From Flavobacteriaceae bacterium (GTDB taxonomy: Bacteria > Bacteroidota > Bacteroidia > Flavobacteriales > Flavobacteriaceae), in the NCBI GenBank assembly GCA_030835825.1, contig JAURRA010000010.1, positions 62,001-126,000 of the forward strand: DNA of 64,000 bases, in the 5' to 3' direction. Every line of letters starts with the position of its first letter. Position 1 is the stretch's first letter. The notes below the pieces were generated by a model. That model was not told the DNA's origin and did no database searches. It saw only the letters and a list, made by a program, of their open reading frames with translations. This document shows, one piece after another, positions 44,739 through 53,808 of this stretch. A program made the translations under genes and the position numbers.

Positions 44739-46125
44739 ATCCTAAAATATTAAGTAATTGTTCGCTAGATTGTTGATGTTTAAAAACCGATGTGACCATG
44801 TCTCCATTGTCATTTCGATCGATTAAAATATGTTGAGGTGAAGGAATCAAGCAGTGTTGAAGCCCACCAAAACCACCGATGGACTCTTGATAGGCTCCCG
44901 TGTTAAAAAACCCAACATAGAGTGCTTTTTGTTTGGAATACTTGGGCAAATAAATTGCATTGACATGTTGTTCACTATTGTAATAATCGTCACTATCACA
45001 AGTCAAACCCCCGAGCAAGACACGCTCATAGGGGTCCTTCCAACCATTGATTGGCAGCATGATAAACCTTTTGTTAATGGCCCAAGTGTCGGGTAAATTA
45101 GTGATAAAAGACCCGTTAATCATGTTCCACTTTTCACGATCGTTTTGTTGCTTTTGGTTTAATATTTTAAAAATAGCACCGCCACTTTCGCCAACAGTAT
45201 AACTTCCAAATTCTGTAAAAATATTGGGGACGGGAACCTCTGCTTCCTCACAAGTCAATTTAATTTGATTGACAATTTCCTCAATGATATACTCATAGTC
45301 GAACTCGAAGGCCAATGAATTTTTGATTGGAAAGCCTCCGCCAATATTCAGGCTGTCCAGACTGGGGGATTTCTTTTTCAGGTTGACATATACTTTGAGA
45401 CATTTGACCAATTCATTCCAATAGTAGGCATTGTCACGAATACCAGTATTGATAAAAAAATGGAGCATTTTCAGTTGAACACGGTCGTTATCCTTGATTT
45501 GTTGATCAAAAAAGGGTACAATATCCTTGTAGCCAATACCTAATCTTGAGGTATAAAACTCGAACTTGGGTTCTTCCTCCGAAGCAATCCGTATGCCAAT
45601 ATTAAAATCTCCTTTAATCTTTTCGGAGAGCAGCTCCAATTCGGCATAATTGTCCAAGACTGGGATGCAATTGTCATGACCCTCATTGATTAGGTCGGCA
45701 ATATTAGCGATGTACTGTTTGGTTTTGAATCCATTACTGATGACATAGGTTTGATTGGTAATGGCTCCTGTAGTTTTCAAATTCTTGATTATATCCATAT
45801 CTATGGCCGACGAGGTCTCCAAATGAATGTCATTTTTCAAGGCTTCGTTTAGGACATGACTAAAATGGGAGCTTTTGGTACAATAGCAGTAATGGTATTT
45901 GCCTTTGTAATCGAGCTTTTTAAAGGTCTGTTGAAACATCCTTTTGGCCTTGTTGATGTTGTTAGAAATTTGAGGGAGATAGCTGAATTTCAAGGGTGTT
46001 CCATAGGTTTCGATCAATTGTGTAAGATCGATATCGTGGAATCTAAGACCCGATTCGTCGAGCGTAAACTCCTTTTGAGGAAAGTCAAAGGTTTGTTCTA
46101 TTAAGTCGATATAACGGTTATTCAT
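44728..46125 (-). CDS. speA: Arginine decarboxylase, alanine-racemase-fold (short type)
   Basis: This PLP enzyme decarboxylates arginine to agmatine. The 465-residue protein has the fold-type III layout: the PLP lysine Lys84 in YCYCTKSSHF, then the TIM barrel with NIGIRIASEEEP and LNIGGGFPIKN, and a C-terminal beta-domain with PHIFTEFGS-like (VPNIFTEFGSYTVGESGG) and LLGGLTCDSDD. The length is shorter than the E. coli biosynthetic SpeA (about 630), as in the Bacteroidota group. It heads the polyamine operon and its neighbour agmatinase supports arginine over diaminopimelate or ornithine as substrate. The region upstream of 46125 has no clear promoter. Confidence 0.92.
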   Translation of the reverse strand: MNNRYIDLIEQTFDFPQKEFTLDESGLRFHDIDLTQLIETYGTPLKFSYLPQISNNINKAKRMFQQTFKKLDYKGKYHYCYCTKSSHFSHVLNEALKNDIHLETSSAIDMDIIKNLKTTGAITNQTYVISNGFKTKQYIANIADLINEGHDNCIPVLDNYAELELLSEKIKGDFNIGIRIASEEEPKFEFYTSRLGIGYKDIVPFFDQQIKDNDRVQLKMLHFFINTGIRDNAYYWNELVKCLKVYVNLKKKSPSLDSLNIGGGFPIKNSLAFEFDYEYIIEEIVNQIKLTCEEAEVPVPNIFTEFGSYTVGESGGAIFKILNQKQQNDREKWNMINGSFITNLPDTWAINKRFIMLPINGWKDPYERVLLGGLTCDSDDYYNSEQHVNAIYLPKYSKQKALYVGFFNTGAYQESIGGFGGLQHCLIPSPQHILIDRNDNGDMVTSVFKHQQSSEQLLNILGYEN

Positions 46126-46461
46126 TCTATATTTTTCTATTAAAAGGGAAAGTAATTATTGGTGTAAGGTCACAGAGAACAATGACAAGGTATCAAACCA
46201 AAAGCTGATACCGCGTAGTAGAAAATACAGACGGAATAAAAGGACGAGCCGCGCTCAAGACATTGGAAGCGTGCTTTAAATTTCGGTTACTTGCTCTGCA
46301 AGCTGTCTTTGAAAATGTCTTCCAAATTTTCAAAAACCCGAAGGTAGAAACAGTTTTCAAGTTGTTCAGCGGCTAAGCTAAAACGTGCTTAGGCGAAGCA
46401 AATTAAAATCAAAAAAATTACTTTTAACCGATTTCGCTAAAAAAAATAGTTTCGAGGCTCC
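46126..46461. other. 336-base gap between the divergent-tail speA and AlkB-type genes
   Basis: No gene is supported. The gap contains an inverted repeat, TTTGAAAAT (46308-46316) and ATTTTCAAA (46326-46334), within a 33-codon open frame on the minus strand (46287-46388). Its translation has protein-like composition (FSLAAEQLENCFYLRVF then ENLEDIFKDSLQSK). It could be the end of a decayed gene or a dispersed intergenic repeat. The right part should contain the speA upstream region; I see no TANNTTTG element. Confidence 0.5.
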
Positions 46462-47475
46462 TCAGGCCGCCATAGGCTGAGGGATTCTGGGATTCATTAC
46501 GCCAAACCAAAGGGGGGGGATGAGGGACATTAACATGGAGGTGGGGTAGCCAAAAGGCAACTGTGGGCTATTTTCTTGATGTATTAAATTTTGATAGGGC
46601 TTGTTAGACTTGTTATGATGATCGCTGTGTCTGGTCAGTTCATACAAGAGCATTCGGCCCAGCTCGTGATTAGAATTCCATGAGTGACTGATATTTACCC
46701 GCTCATATCTTCCATTATCATGCCGCTTTCTGGTCAAGCCATAATGTTCGATATAATTTATTGTTTCCAAAAGCAATAGTCCTACTACCCCACAAAACAC
46801 CAGTATCATCATGGGGAATAATCCTAGAAAGAAAATACCTAAACCCACAACCAATACATGAGCCACGCCTGCTAATAGCATATAATTGGATCTGCTGAGA
46901 AAGGGTTTTTCGGAGCGCTGTAGTAATTGCCATTGGATACGCCAAGCCTTGGCATAGGTTCCAAAAACCGACTGGATATAAAACGCATAAACCGATTGGT
47001 TTTTATGGGCAGTAGATGGATCGTTTGGTGTGGCCACATCGAGATGATGACCGTAGTTGTGTTCGATAAAAAAATGATAGTAATGACTAGGAAGCAGCAA
47101 CAACAAAGCGGATAAGTGATCATACCAATGACTGCGATGCCCCAATTCATGAGCCACATTGATCCCGTTAGACCCTAAAACGGTGCCTAATGACAGCACC
47201 AATCCGATCAACTCATAGACTTGTCTTGGCGTATTCAACCACACTATGGCGAAAAAGATCAAACCGTAAACAAAAATCAAATTGACATAGAGCAGTATGT
47301 CAAAAAATATCTGGGACAGCCGATAGCTGTTTTTTACCGACGAAGCCGAAAAGAATAGTTCTGCTATAGGAATTACGACAAAAGCATAGCAAACTCCTGC
47401 AAACGGAAAATAACCCCCCAAGTCAAGACCTAAGTAGGTGATAATCGGTAAGCTATAGGCCAATAGATATTTCAT
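46462..47475 (-). CDS. AlkB-type membrane hydroxylase / alkane 1-monooxygenase family
   Basis: The enzyme uses a di-iron centre in the membrane to hydroxylate an alkyl chain. The 337-residue protein has the four histidine clusters in order: HELGHRSHW (109-117), EHNYGHH (138-144), the AlkB-specific NYIEHYGL (240-247) and HSDHH (283-287). Five or six membrane helices surround them. The NYxEHYGL and HSDHH motifs favour AlkB over fatty-acid desaturases. It is a single gene without rubredoxin nearby, so the electron donor must be encoded elsewhere. In flavobacteria related proteins may act on alkanes, fatty acids or other lipids; the substrate is not clear. Confidence 0.9.
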   Translation of the reverse strand: MKYLLAYSLPIITYLGLDLGGYFPFAGVCYAFVVIPIAELFFSASSVKNSYRLSQIFFDILLYVNLIFVYGLIFFAIVWLNTPRQVYELIGLVLSLGTVLGSNGINVAHELGHRSHWYDHLSALLLLLPSHYYHFFIEHNYGHHLDVATPNDPSTAHKNQSVYAFYIQSVFGTYAKAWRIQWQLLQRSEKPFLSRSNYMLLAGVAHVLVVGLGIFFLGLFPMMILVFCGVVGLLLLETINYIEHYGLTRKRHDNGRYERVNISHSWNSNHELGRMLLYELTRHSDHHNKSNKPYQNLIHQENSPQLPFGYPTSMLMSLIPPLWFGVMNPRIPQPMAA

Positions 47476-47566
47476 ATTGAGTCAAAGTTAAGAGAAATCC
47501 TCAAGTCTCCACGCAACGGTTTTAGAAAAAAATTACTAATTTGGATTCAAGAAAAACGCAAATCTC

Positions 47567-48961
47567 ATGAAAAAAATCGACCGTCGGAATTTCCTTCAAA
47601 AGACTGGGCTCACCACTGCAGGCCTCTATTTGGCTAGTGCCCTCAAACTTTCTGCTCACGAAAGGCCCTTGAAGACATCGGAATATATGGGAGATTTTGC
47701 TGCCCCCAAACTAGAAACTGTTCGTATTGCGCTCATTGGTGTTGGAGCTCGTGGCTCTGGTCACGCCGCTCAATTGGCACAGATTGAGGGGACTGAAATC
47801 GTGGCCATTTCCGATTTATATGAAGATTTGGCTGAGGCATCAAAGTCGCGATGCATGACACTTGGCAAGGGTATGCGACACCAGCAAATCAAAACTTATT
47901 TTGGCCAAGAACAAGCGTGGAAAAATATGCTGAGTGAAATCCGCCCTGATGCCGTTTTCATTTCGACCGATTGGGATAATCACGCGCCGATGGCCATTGA
48001 ATCAATGACTCAAGGGGCCCATGCTTTTGTAGAGGTACCTCTTGCCATTAGCCTTTCACAGCTTTGGGATATCGTTGAAACTTCGGAACGAACCCAAAAG
48101 CATTGTATGATGATGGAGAATGTGAATTATGGTAGAGATGAACTGAGGTATTTGAATTTGTGTCGGCAAGAAGTTATTGGGGACATCCTCCACGGAGAGG
48201 CGGCCTATATTCACGAACTTAGATTCCAAATGGAAGAGCAAGAACGGGGGACAGGCTCGTGGCGCACCTATCAGTATGCCAAACGCAATGGCAACCTCTA
48301 CCCCACCCATGGTTTAGGCCCAGTGGCACAGTGTATGAATTTAGCCCGTAGTGAGGACAACTTTAAATCCTTGGTTTCCTACTCAACCCCTGCATTAGGT
48401 CGCCAACAATATGCCAAATCACACTATCCCGACGAACACAAATGGAATGCCTTGGATTATCGCGGCGGAGATATGAACACCTCTATCGTAAAAACACAGT
48501 TGGGACGGACCATTATGGTGCAGTGGGATGAAACGAGTCCACGCCCCTATTCCCGGCGCAACCTCATCCAAGGCACCAAAGGAACCCTAGCAGGTTTTCC
48601 TACCCGAGTTGCACTTGAAGGCGGTGTTCCAGGGGTCACCGACAGTCATCACTACTGGGCTCAGGGCGAGCAGCTAGACGCCTTCAATGAAAAGTATGAA
48701 CACCCCCTTTACCGCCGATTGGGCCAAGTAGCCGAAGCTATGGGAGGTCATGGTGGCATGGATTTTTTGATGCGCTATAGAATAGTAGAATGCCTGCGAA
48801 ACGGTCTGCCATTAGACCAAAATCTCTATGAGGGCTGCTTTTGGAGCGCTGTTGCACCATTGAGTGAAGCTTCTGTAGCTCAGGGTGGTATGCCTCAAGA
48901 TTTTCCTGATTTTACCAGAGGGCAATGGAAAAACACACGGGCTCTTGACATCGTTGATTAA
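47567..48961 (+). CDS. GH109-type Gfo/Idh/MocA protein, probable alpha-N-acetylgalactosaminidase
   Basis: The 464-residue protein begins with a twin-arginine signal (MKKIDRRNFLQKTGL, Arg6 and Arg7) and a hydrophobic stretch. The NAD-binding fold follows (VRIALIGVGARGSG), as in Gfo/Idh/MocA oxidoreductases. Its core matches family GH109: TQKHCMMMENVNYGRDELRY, GEAAYIHELRF, GSWRTYQYAKRNGNLYPTHG, and MVQWDETSPRPYSRRNLIQG. Characterised GH109 members cleave terminal alpha-GalNAc by an NAD-assisted mechanism and keep the cofactor bound. The Tat signal fits export with cofactor. The next gene encodes a GHMP sugar kinase, overlapping by eight bases from a TTG start, which is consistent with use of the released sugar. 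Confidence 0.88.
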   Translation: MKKIDRRNFLQKTGLTTAGLYLASALKLSAHERPLKTSEYMGDFAAPKLETVRIALIGVGARGSGHAAQLAQIEGTEIVAISDLYEDLAEASKSRCMTLGKGMRHQQIKTYFGQEQAWKNMLSEIRPDAVFISTDWDNHAPMAIESMTQGAHAFVEVPLAISLSQLWDIVETSERTQKHCMMMENVNYGRDELRYLNLCRQEVIGDILHGEAAYIHELRFQMEEQERGTGSWRTYQYAKRNGNLYPTHGLGPVAQCMNLARSEDNFKSLVSYSTPALGRQQYAKSHYPDEHKWNALDYRGGDMNTSIVKTQLGRTIMVQWDETSPRPYSRRNLIQGTKGTLAGFPTRVALEGGVPGVTDSHHYWAQGEQLDAFNEKYEHPLYRRLGQVAEAMGGHGGMDFLMRYRIVECLRNGLPLDQNLYEGCFWSAVAPLSEASVAQGGMPQDFPDFTRGQWKNTRALDIVD

Positions 48962-50021
48962 TCCCAATCCGGTCTATCAGATTCGGGTTCCGGGCAGGGT
49001 TTGTTTTTTTGGAGACCATCAAGACTATCTTGGGCTTCCTGCCATCGCTGGTGCCATCGACCGGTACATTAGCCTGACCGCCAACCCCAATGCCCAGCAT
49101 CAATTCGTCATCCATCTTATCAATACAAACACAACATTACAGCTGCCTGTCAATCCCGATTTATACACGGCAAAGCCAAACTATTTTTTTTCTGGCCTCA
49201 AGGTCATGATCGATCAAGGGGCACAAATTACTCAGGGTTTTGATATCTCAATCGTTGGTAATATTCCAATGAATGCCGGCCTGTCTAGCTCAACGGCACT
49301 GGTCACGGCATGGATCAAATTGCTGGCCGAGGTTGGTTTTCCCCATCTAGACATAACTAAAAGCCAAATTGCCCACTGGTCACACCTCGCTGAAGTCCGT
49401 TTCTTTAATGAACCTGGTGGTCATATGGACCATCTAACTATTGCTGATGAAGGGCTTATTCATATTAATAACAAAACTTTTCAGACCGAAAGACTGGAGT
49501 CCCCATTTGAATGCGTCCTCATTGCCGAGTCGGGCATGGCAAAACAAACGCTACAGACATTAAAAAATGCCAGATCCTATGCAGAACAGGCGATTAGAGA
49601 GGTGCAAATCATCAATCCCCAATTTGACATTGAAAAAGCCGCAGAGGGCGATGTGGCCCATTATGTGGATGCCATAGACCCTAAATACAGAAAACACTGG
49701 TATGCCGCTATTCACAACCATTTGATTACCCAACAGGCGCTCCTACTGATCAAACAACAGGGAACAGCGCAATCGCTCGGTTTACTTATGGATGCCCATC
49801 AACACATTTTGGAGCATTACATTGAAAACACCCCAAAAGCCATGTCTCAAATGATGCGGGCGGCACGTCAAAGTGGTGCCTATGGTGCCAAAATTGTTGG
49901 CTCGGGAGGCGGAGGTGTTGTGGTAGCCTTGTGCTCAAAAGAAAATAAAAAGGATGTTATCAAAGCCTTTATGAAAACTGGAGCCGTCAATTCCTATGAG
50001 GTTCAACTCCTCAATGCTTAA
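48954..50021 (+). CDS. GHMP kinase, galactokinase-like
   Basis: The 355-residue product (from TTG 48954, just before the GH109 stop codon) is a GHMP sugar kinase. It has the N-terminal substrate motif RVPGRVCFFGDHQDYLG, the ATP-binding motif IPMNAGLSSSTALVTA, and the C-terminal KIVGSGGGGVVVAL. The motif order and RVPGRVxxFGDHxDY resemble galactokinase, where Arg, Glu and Asp positions contact the sugar. The longer frame from ATG 48885 adds about 23 unrelated codons inside the previous gene and is rejected. The substrate may be galactose, GalNAc or a related sugar. Coupling to the GH109 gene supports a GalNAc route, but galactokinase specificity is not distinguishable by eye. Confidence 0.85.
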   Translation: MINPNPVYQIRVPGRVCFFGDHQDYLGLPAIAGAIDRYISLTANPNAQHQFVIHLINTNTTLQLPVNPDLYTAKPNYFFSGLKVMIDQGAQITQGFDISIVGNIPMNAGLSSSTALVTAWIKLLAEVGFPHLDITKSQIAHWSHLAEVRFFNEPGGHMDHLTIADEGLIHINNKTFQTERLESPFECVLIAESGMAKQTLQTLKNARSYAEQAIREVQIINPQFDIEKAAEGDVAHYVDAIDPKYRKHWYAAIHNHLITQQALLLIKQQGTAQSLGLLMDAHQHILEHYIENTPKAMSQMMRAARQSGAYGAKIVGSGGGGVVVALCSKENKKDVIKAFMKTGAVNSYEVQLLNA

Positions 50022-50617
50022 AGCAGAAGCAGCAGGCTCTTTTGGTTTTTTGATCTTGACGCCTTAGTCTTTTGAATTTTTTTTCTAAATTTGAGAGTAC
50101 ACTGTCCCCAATCAGTTTTACACCCATGAAAAACCTGCGCCCTATACCTGACATTCAGAAACTCCAACCCATCATCGTAGCAGCTTTGGCTTTTGATTGG
50201 GCATCGGTACCCTTGGGCAAAACACAACCCAACGCGAAATGGCATCAGCCCCTTCAATCGCAGTGTTTTCCCAAACGGTATACCCATGTTTCTCGTCGAA
50301 TGTTAAAAGGAATGGAAAGACCTGTTGATCGCATTTTAAAAAATAAAAATGTTGCTTACCAACATACTAGAAATAAGTACAACAAAAATGATAAAGAAGA
50401 CAACGTACAGAGTATTTAATAAATATTGCATGCCGGTAGAAGTCAAAGCATTTTAAATCTCCACTTCGCGGATACTGTTCGGTTATTTTTCATGCATCAC
50501 TAACAATTGATTTAAATATTGTTTCTCTTAAAATTTTCTAAAAACAATTCTAACTAAATCATTTTATTTTACTTTGCAATCCTTATCGAGAAATTAAAAC
50601 TAAATCAATATTTCACC
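50022..50617. other. 596-base gap before the M1 peptidase gene
   Basis: The left part contains a possible small ORF (50126-50419) described separately. The rest is AT-rich. A TAAATTTG element (50086-50093) matches the -7 consensus but has no -33 partner at a suitable distance. Close to the M1 gene, TTACTTTG at about 50569 is one mismatch from the consensus and could be the promoter. No RNA gene, repeat or terminator is evident. Confidence 0.5.
50126..50419 (+). CDS. Small hypothetical ORF, uncertain
   Basis: A 97-codon frame from ATG 50126 follows a TANNTTTG element (50086-50093). The product (MKNLRPIPDIQKLQPIIVAA, later SVPLGKTQPNAKWH and an Asn/Lys-rich end) is basic and resembles nothing I know. 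The frame lies in a long gap and the end has the low-complexity look of non-coding DNA. It could equally be noise. Confidence 0.25.
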   Translation: MKNLRPIPDIQKLQPIIVAALAFDWASVPLGKTQPNAKWHQPLQSQCFPKRYTHVSRRMLKGMERPVDRILKNKNVAYQHTRNKYNKNDKEDNVQSI

Positions 50618-52858
50618 ATGACAACATTTTCTAAAAATTGCGCTCTTCTATTCGGAATGCTATTCGTTGCAATGACTTCTTTTTCACAAGAAGAAGGGTC
50701 TAATTACGATTACAATGAAGCCTTTGGCAATCATTTTTACACTAAAAACGCTACGGATACACGCTCAGCCAGTGGTCAGCCTGGTCATGCCTATTGGCAA
50801 AACAGTGCCAGCTATAACATTGCCGTTCGCCTGGACGATGCCGCCAAAAAACTAACTGGTACTGAAACAATTACCTATACTAACAACAGTCCAGACCGCT
50901 TGGATTTCTTGTGGATGCAACTAGACCAAAATCTATTCGAAAAAGATTCTAGAGGGAATGCTATTATTCCCCTAAGAGGTAGCCGAAACGGTGCCAAAGG
51001 TCAAGAATTTGACGGAGGCTATGACATCACTTCAGTGAGAATGCTAACTGGTAAAGGCCGTAAAAGTACTGCGGTCGATTTGACGTATCGTATCGTTGAT
51101 ACCCGTATGCAAATCGACTTGCCCAAAGGATTAGACGCCAGAGGCGGACAAATTACCTTAAAAATAGATTATTCATTCACTTCACCCGACTATGGCTCAG
51201 ACCGTATGGGTGTGCTCGCCACGGAAAACGGCAACCTCTATACTGTTGCCCAGTGGTATCCAAGAATGTGCGTCTATGACGACGTCTATGGATGGAACAC
51301 CTTACCCTATCTGGGCGCTGGGGAGTTTTACTTAGAGTATGGCGATTTTAACCTAGAAATCACCGTTCCTGCAAGTCATATCGTTGTGGCATCGGGTGAG
51401 CTTCAAAATCCATCCGAGGTCTATACCAAGACTCAATTGAATCGCTGGGCAGCAGCCGCAAAAAGCGATACAACAGTAATGATTAGATCGGCCGAAGAAG
51501 TAACGGATCCCAACTCAAGACCCTCTGGATCTTCCGAATTAACTTGGAAATTTAAAATGAACAATGCCAGAGATGTAGCATGGGCTTCATCGGCTGCCTT
51601 TATCCTCGACGCTTCTCGTATTAATTTACCTAGCGGTAAGACAAGCATGGCAATTTCGGCCTACCCCGTTGAAAGTGACGGGCAAGATGCATGGGGTCGT
51701 TCCACTGAATATGTGAAAGGTTCAATAGAACATTATTCAAAAATGTGGTTAGAATATCCTTACCCAGCGGCAGTCAATGTTGCTGGAATCGTTGGAGGCA
51801 TGGAATACCCTGGAATTGTATTTTGTAGTTATAGATCTAAAAACGGCAGACTTTGGGGCGTTACAGACCACGAATTTGGACACATTTGGTTCCCAATGAT
51901 CGTTGGTTCGAATGAACGTTTGTTTGCTTGGATGGACGAAGGATTCAACACTTTTATCAATTCTTTGAGTTCTGCTGAATTCAATAATGGAGAATACAAA
52001 GATCCTGAAATGAATATGCACCAATATTCTGCGGTATTGACCAATGATAATCTAGAACCAATCATCAGTGCTCCAGACAACTTGAAAGAACGCAATTTAG
52101 GATTATTAGCTTACCTGAAGCCAGGTGTGGGCTTGACCATGCTAAGAGAGCAGGTGCTCGGCGAAGAGCGTTTTGACAAGGCTTTTCGTACCTACGTAGA
52201 GCGCTGGGCCTACAAGCATCCAATGCCCGACGATTTCTTTAGAACTATGGAAAATGTTTCAGGCGAAGATTTATCGTGGTTTTGGAGATCTTGGATTCAA
52301 CAAAATTGGAAACTCGATCAAGCGATAACAGAAGTGAAATACGCCGATGGCGACCCGGCTAACGGAGCAATTATTACCATCGAAAACTTGGAGCAAATGC
52401 CAATGCCTGTTGAATTGGAATTAACCATGGAAAACGGTGAGACCATGAGACATAAACTGCCAGTCGAGATTTGGAAACGCAATGTAACATGGACATTTAA
52501 AGTGCCGACAACCGTTGCTCTGAGCAAAGTAGTTGTGGATCCTGACAAAGTGCTTCCCGACAGCAATGAATCAAACAACACCTGGTCAGCTAGTGAAAAT
52601 GGGGTTGCAGAGGTTGAAGATTTAACGCCTTACAACGGTGTATTTGTTTCCGACCAAGCTCCAATTGAAATTAAACTCAATTCTTCAAATGGGTCATTGA
52701 TTTTAGTTGTCGAAGGGCAACCAGAATTGCCTTTAGAAAATGAAGGCAATGGCAAATTTACCATGTCTGAAGCTGGAATGTCTATGCAATTCAATGAAGA
52801 TCGATCGAGTTTTCAATTGAGTGTTCAAGGACAAAACTTGACTTTTACCAGAAAGTAG
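50618..52858 (+). CDS. Exported M1-family (gluzincin) metallopeptidase-like protein
   Basis: M1 peptidases remove N-terminal amino acids. The 746-residue protein has a signal peptide ([24 protein letters not shown]), an N-terminal beta domain ([40 protein letters not shown]), the exopeptidase-type motif as GGMEYPG, and the zinc site HEFGH (His418, Glu419, His422) with the third ligand Glu441 in WMDEGFNTF at the correct 18-residue spacing. A C-terminal beta domain follows. It is a single gene with a terminator just after. Location is probably periplasmic or surface. GxMEN is changed to GGMEY, which might alter aminopeptidase specificity. Confidence 0.9.
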   Translation: MTTFSKNCALLFGMLFVAMTSFSQEEGSNYDYNEAFGNHFYTKNATDTRSASGQPGHAYWQNSASYNIAVRLDDAAKKLTGTETITYTNNSPDRLDFLWMQLDQNLFEKDSRGNAIIPLRGSRNGAKGQEFDGGYDITSVRMLTGKGRKSTAVDLTYRIVDTRMQIDLPKGLDARGGQITLKIDYSFTSPDYGSDRMGVLATENGNLYTVAQWYPRMCVYDDVYGWNTLPYLGAGEFYLEYGDFNLEITVPASHIVVASGELQNPSEVYTKTQLNRWAAAAKSDTTVMIRSAEEVTDPNSRPSGSSELTWKFKMNNARDVAWASSAAFILDASRINLPSGKTSMAISAYPVESDGQDAWGRSTEYVKGSIEHYSKMWLEYPYPAAVNVAGIVGGMEYPGIVFCSYRSKNGRLWGVTDHEFGHIWFPMIVGSNERLFAWMDEGFNTFINSLSSAEFNNGEYKDPEMNMHQYSAVLTNDNLEPIISAPDNLKERNLGLLAYLKPGVGLTMLREQVLGEERFDKAFRTYVERWAYKHPMPDDFFRTMENVSGEDLSWFWRSWIQQNWKLDQAITEVKYADGDPANGAIITIENLEQMPMPVELELTMENGETMRHKLPVEIWKRNVTWTFKVPTTVALSKVVVDPDKVLPDSNESNNTWSASENGVAEVEDLTPYNGVFVSDQAPIEIKLNSSNGSLILVVEGQPELPLENEGNGKFTMSEAGMSMQFNEDRSSFQLSVQGQNLTFTRK

Positions 52859-52875
52859 AATTAACATTATTTCAC

Positions 52876-52904
52876 CAAAAAGGGGCTTTTGAGCCCCTTT
52901 TTTG
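52876..52904 (+). terminator. Rho-independent terminator after the M1 peptidase
   Basis: AAAAAGGGGCT and AGCCCCTTTTTT form an 11-base stem with a four-base loop (TTTG), flanked by A's and T's. It lies 18 bases after the stop codon, and in the minus direction it could also end amn transcription. Confidence 0.85.
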
Positions 52905-52981
52905 GTTTGATCTACTTTTTTGTTTTTAACTCTTGATATCTTTAAAAATATATACCGAAATGACGCCTCAAGAAATCAGGT

Positions 52982-53752
52982 CTAAAACTTTAAGTGTCGA
53001 ATGGTATCTCCATGGGTTATTAACTCCATCAAAGCGTCTATACCCACCTGAATGTGGGTGCTGTCAAATTTCTTAGAATTAACAGCGTCCTTAGCCTGAG
53101 TTTTAACGCCGCTTGCCACCATGGGCTGATCAGAAACCAGTAGTAAGGCTCCCGTAGGAATTTTGTTGTGGAATCCAACCACAAATAAGGTAGCTGTTTC
53201 CATATCGATAGCGTAGGCTCTAATTTCTTCGAGGTAATGTTTGAAATTCTCATCGTGCTCCCAAACCCTCCTGTTCGTGGTATAAACCGTACCTGTCCAA
53301 TAGCTCACATCGTTTTGACGGATGGAGGTTGAAATAGCCCTTTGCAAGGCAAAGGAAGGCATCGCAGGTACTTCTTTAGGCAAATAATCGTCCGACGTTC
53401 CATCGCCACGAATAGCACCAATAGGAAGTATAAAATCACCTATACTGTTGCGTTTTTTCAAACCACCGCATTTGCCTAAAAACAATACTGCCTTAGGGTT
53501 GATGGCGGTGAGTAAGTCCATGATCAAAGCTGCGTTTGGACTGCCAATACCAAAATTAATCATCGTAATATTATCGGCTGTAGCCGATGACATAGGTTTG
53601 TCGATTCCAACGATTGGGGCGCCGGTCATCTCAGAAAACATACTAACGTATTTCTGAAAATTTGTCAATAAAATATATTCTCCAAATTCAGGCAGCGGAA
53701 CCCCCGTGTAACGGGTTAGCCAATCGGATACAATTTCATGTTTGGTATTCAT
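52982..53752 (-). CDS. amn: AMP nucleosidase (short Bacteroidota type)
   Basis: AMP nucleosidase splits AMP into adenine and ribose 5-phosphate. The 256-residue protein is a nucleoside-phosphorylase-fold enzyme with VLFLGKCGGLKKR, RGDGTSDDYLPKEVPA, AYAIDMETATLFVVG and LLLVSDQPMVASGVKT. The ME-containing stretch (DMETATL) is the nucleoside-binding site and the SDQP loop holds the base-contacting aspartate. It lacks the N-terminal regulatory domain of E. coli Amn (about 480 residues), as is usual in Bacteroidota. A promoter element is 17 bases upstream of the ATG. Purine nucleoside phosphorylase or other activity is less likely but possible. Confidence 0.9.
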   Translation of the reverse strand: MNTKHEIVSDWLTRYTGVPLPEFGEYILLTNFQKYVSMFSEMTGAPIVGIDKPMSSATADNITMINFGIGSPNAALIMDLLTAINPKAVLFLGKCGGLKKRNSIGDFILPIGAIRGDGTSDDYLPKEVPAMPSFALQRAISTSIRQNDVSYWTGTVYTTNRRVWEHDENFKHYLEEIRAYAIDMETATLFVVGFHNKIPTGALLLVSDQPMVASGVKTQAKDAVNSKKFDSTHIQVGIDALMELITHGDTIRHLKF

Positions 53753-53768
53753 AGTTCAAATATTTGAG

Positions 53769-53776
53769 CAAAGATA
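53769..53776 (-). promoter_or_regulatory. Putative amn promoter -7 element
   Basis: TATCTTTG on the minus strand matches the -7 consensus exactly, 17 bases before the ATG. A TTG at 53793-53795 is 16 bases upstream, slightly short. Transcription would start near 53765. Confidence 0.45.
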
Positions 53777-53808
53777 AGACTCTAATTGATTTCAATAAGG
53801 TCAATCAA

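Noticed and set aside
50018-50287. 89-codon minus-strand frame in the gap after the kinase
   Set aside because: Low-complexity composition, overlaps the plus-strand candidate and has no family resemblance.
52961-53077. 38-codon plus-strand frame starting MTPQEIRSK next to the end of amn
   Set aside because: It runs antisense into the amn gene, shows no domain and has no exact promoter element; likely chance.
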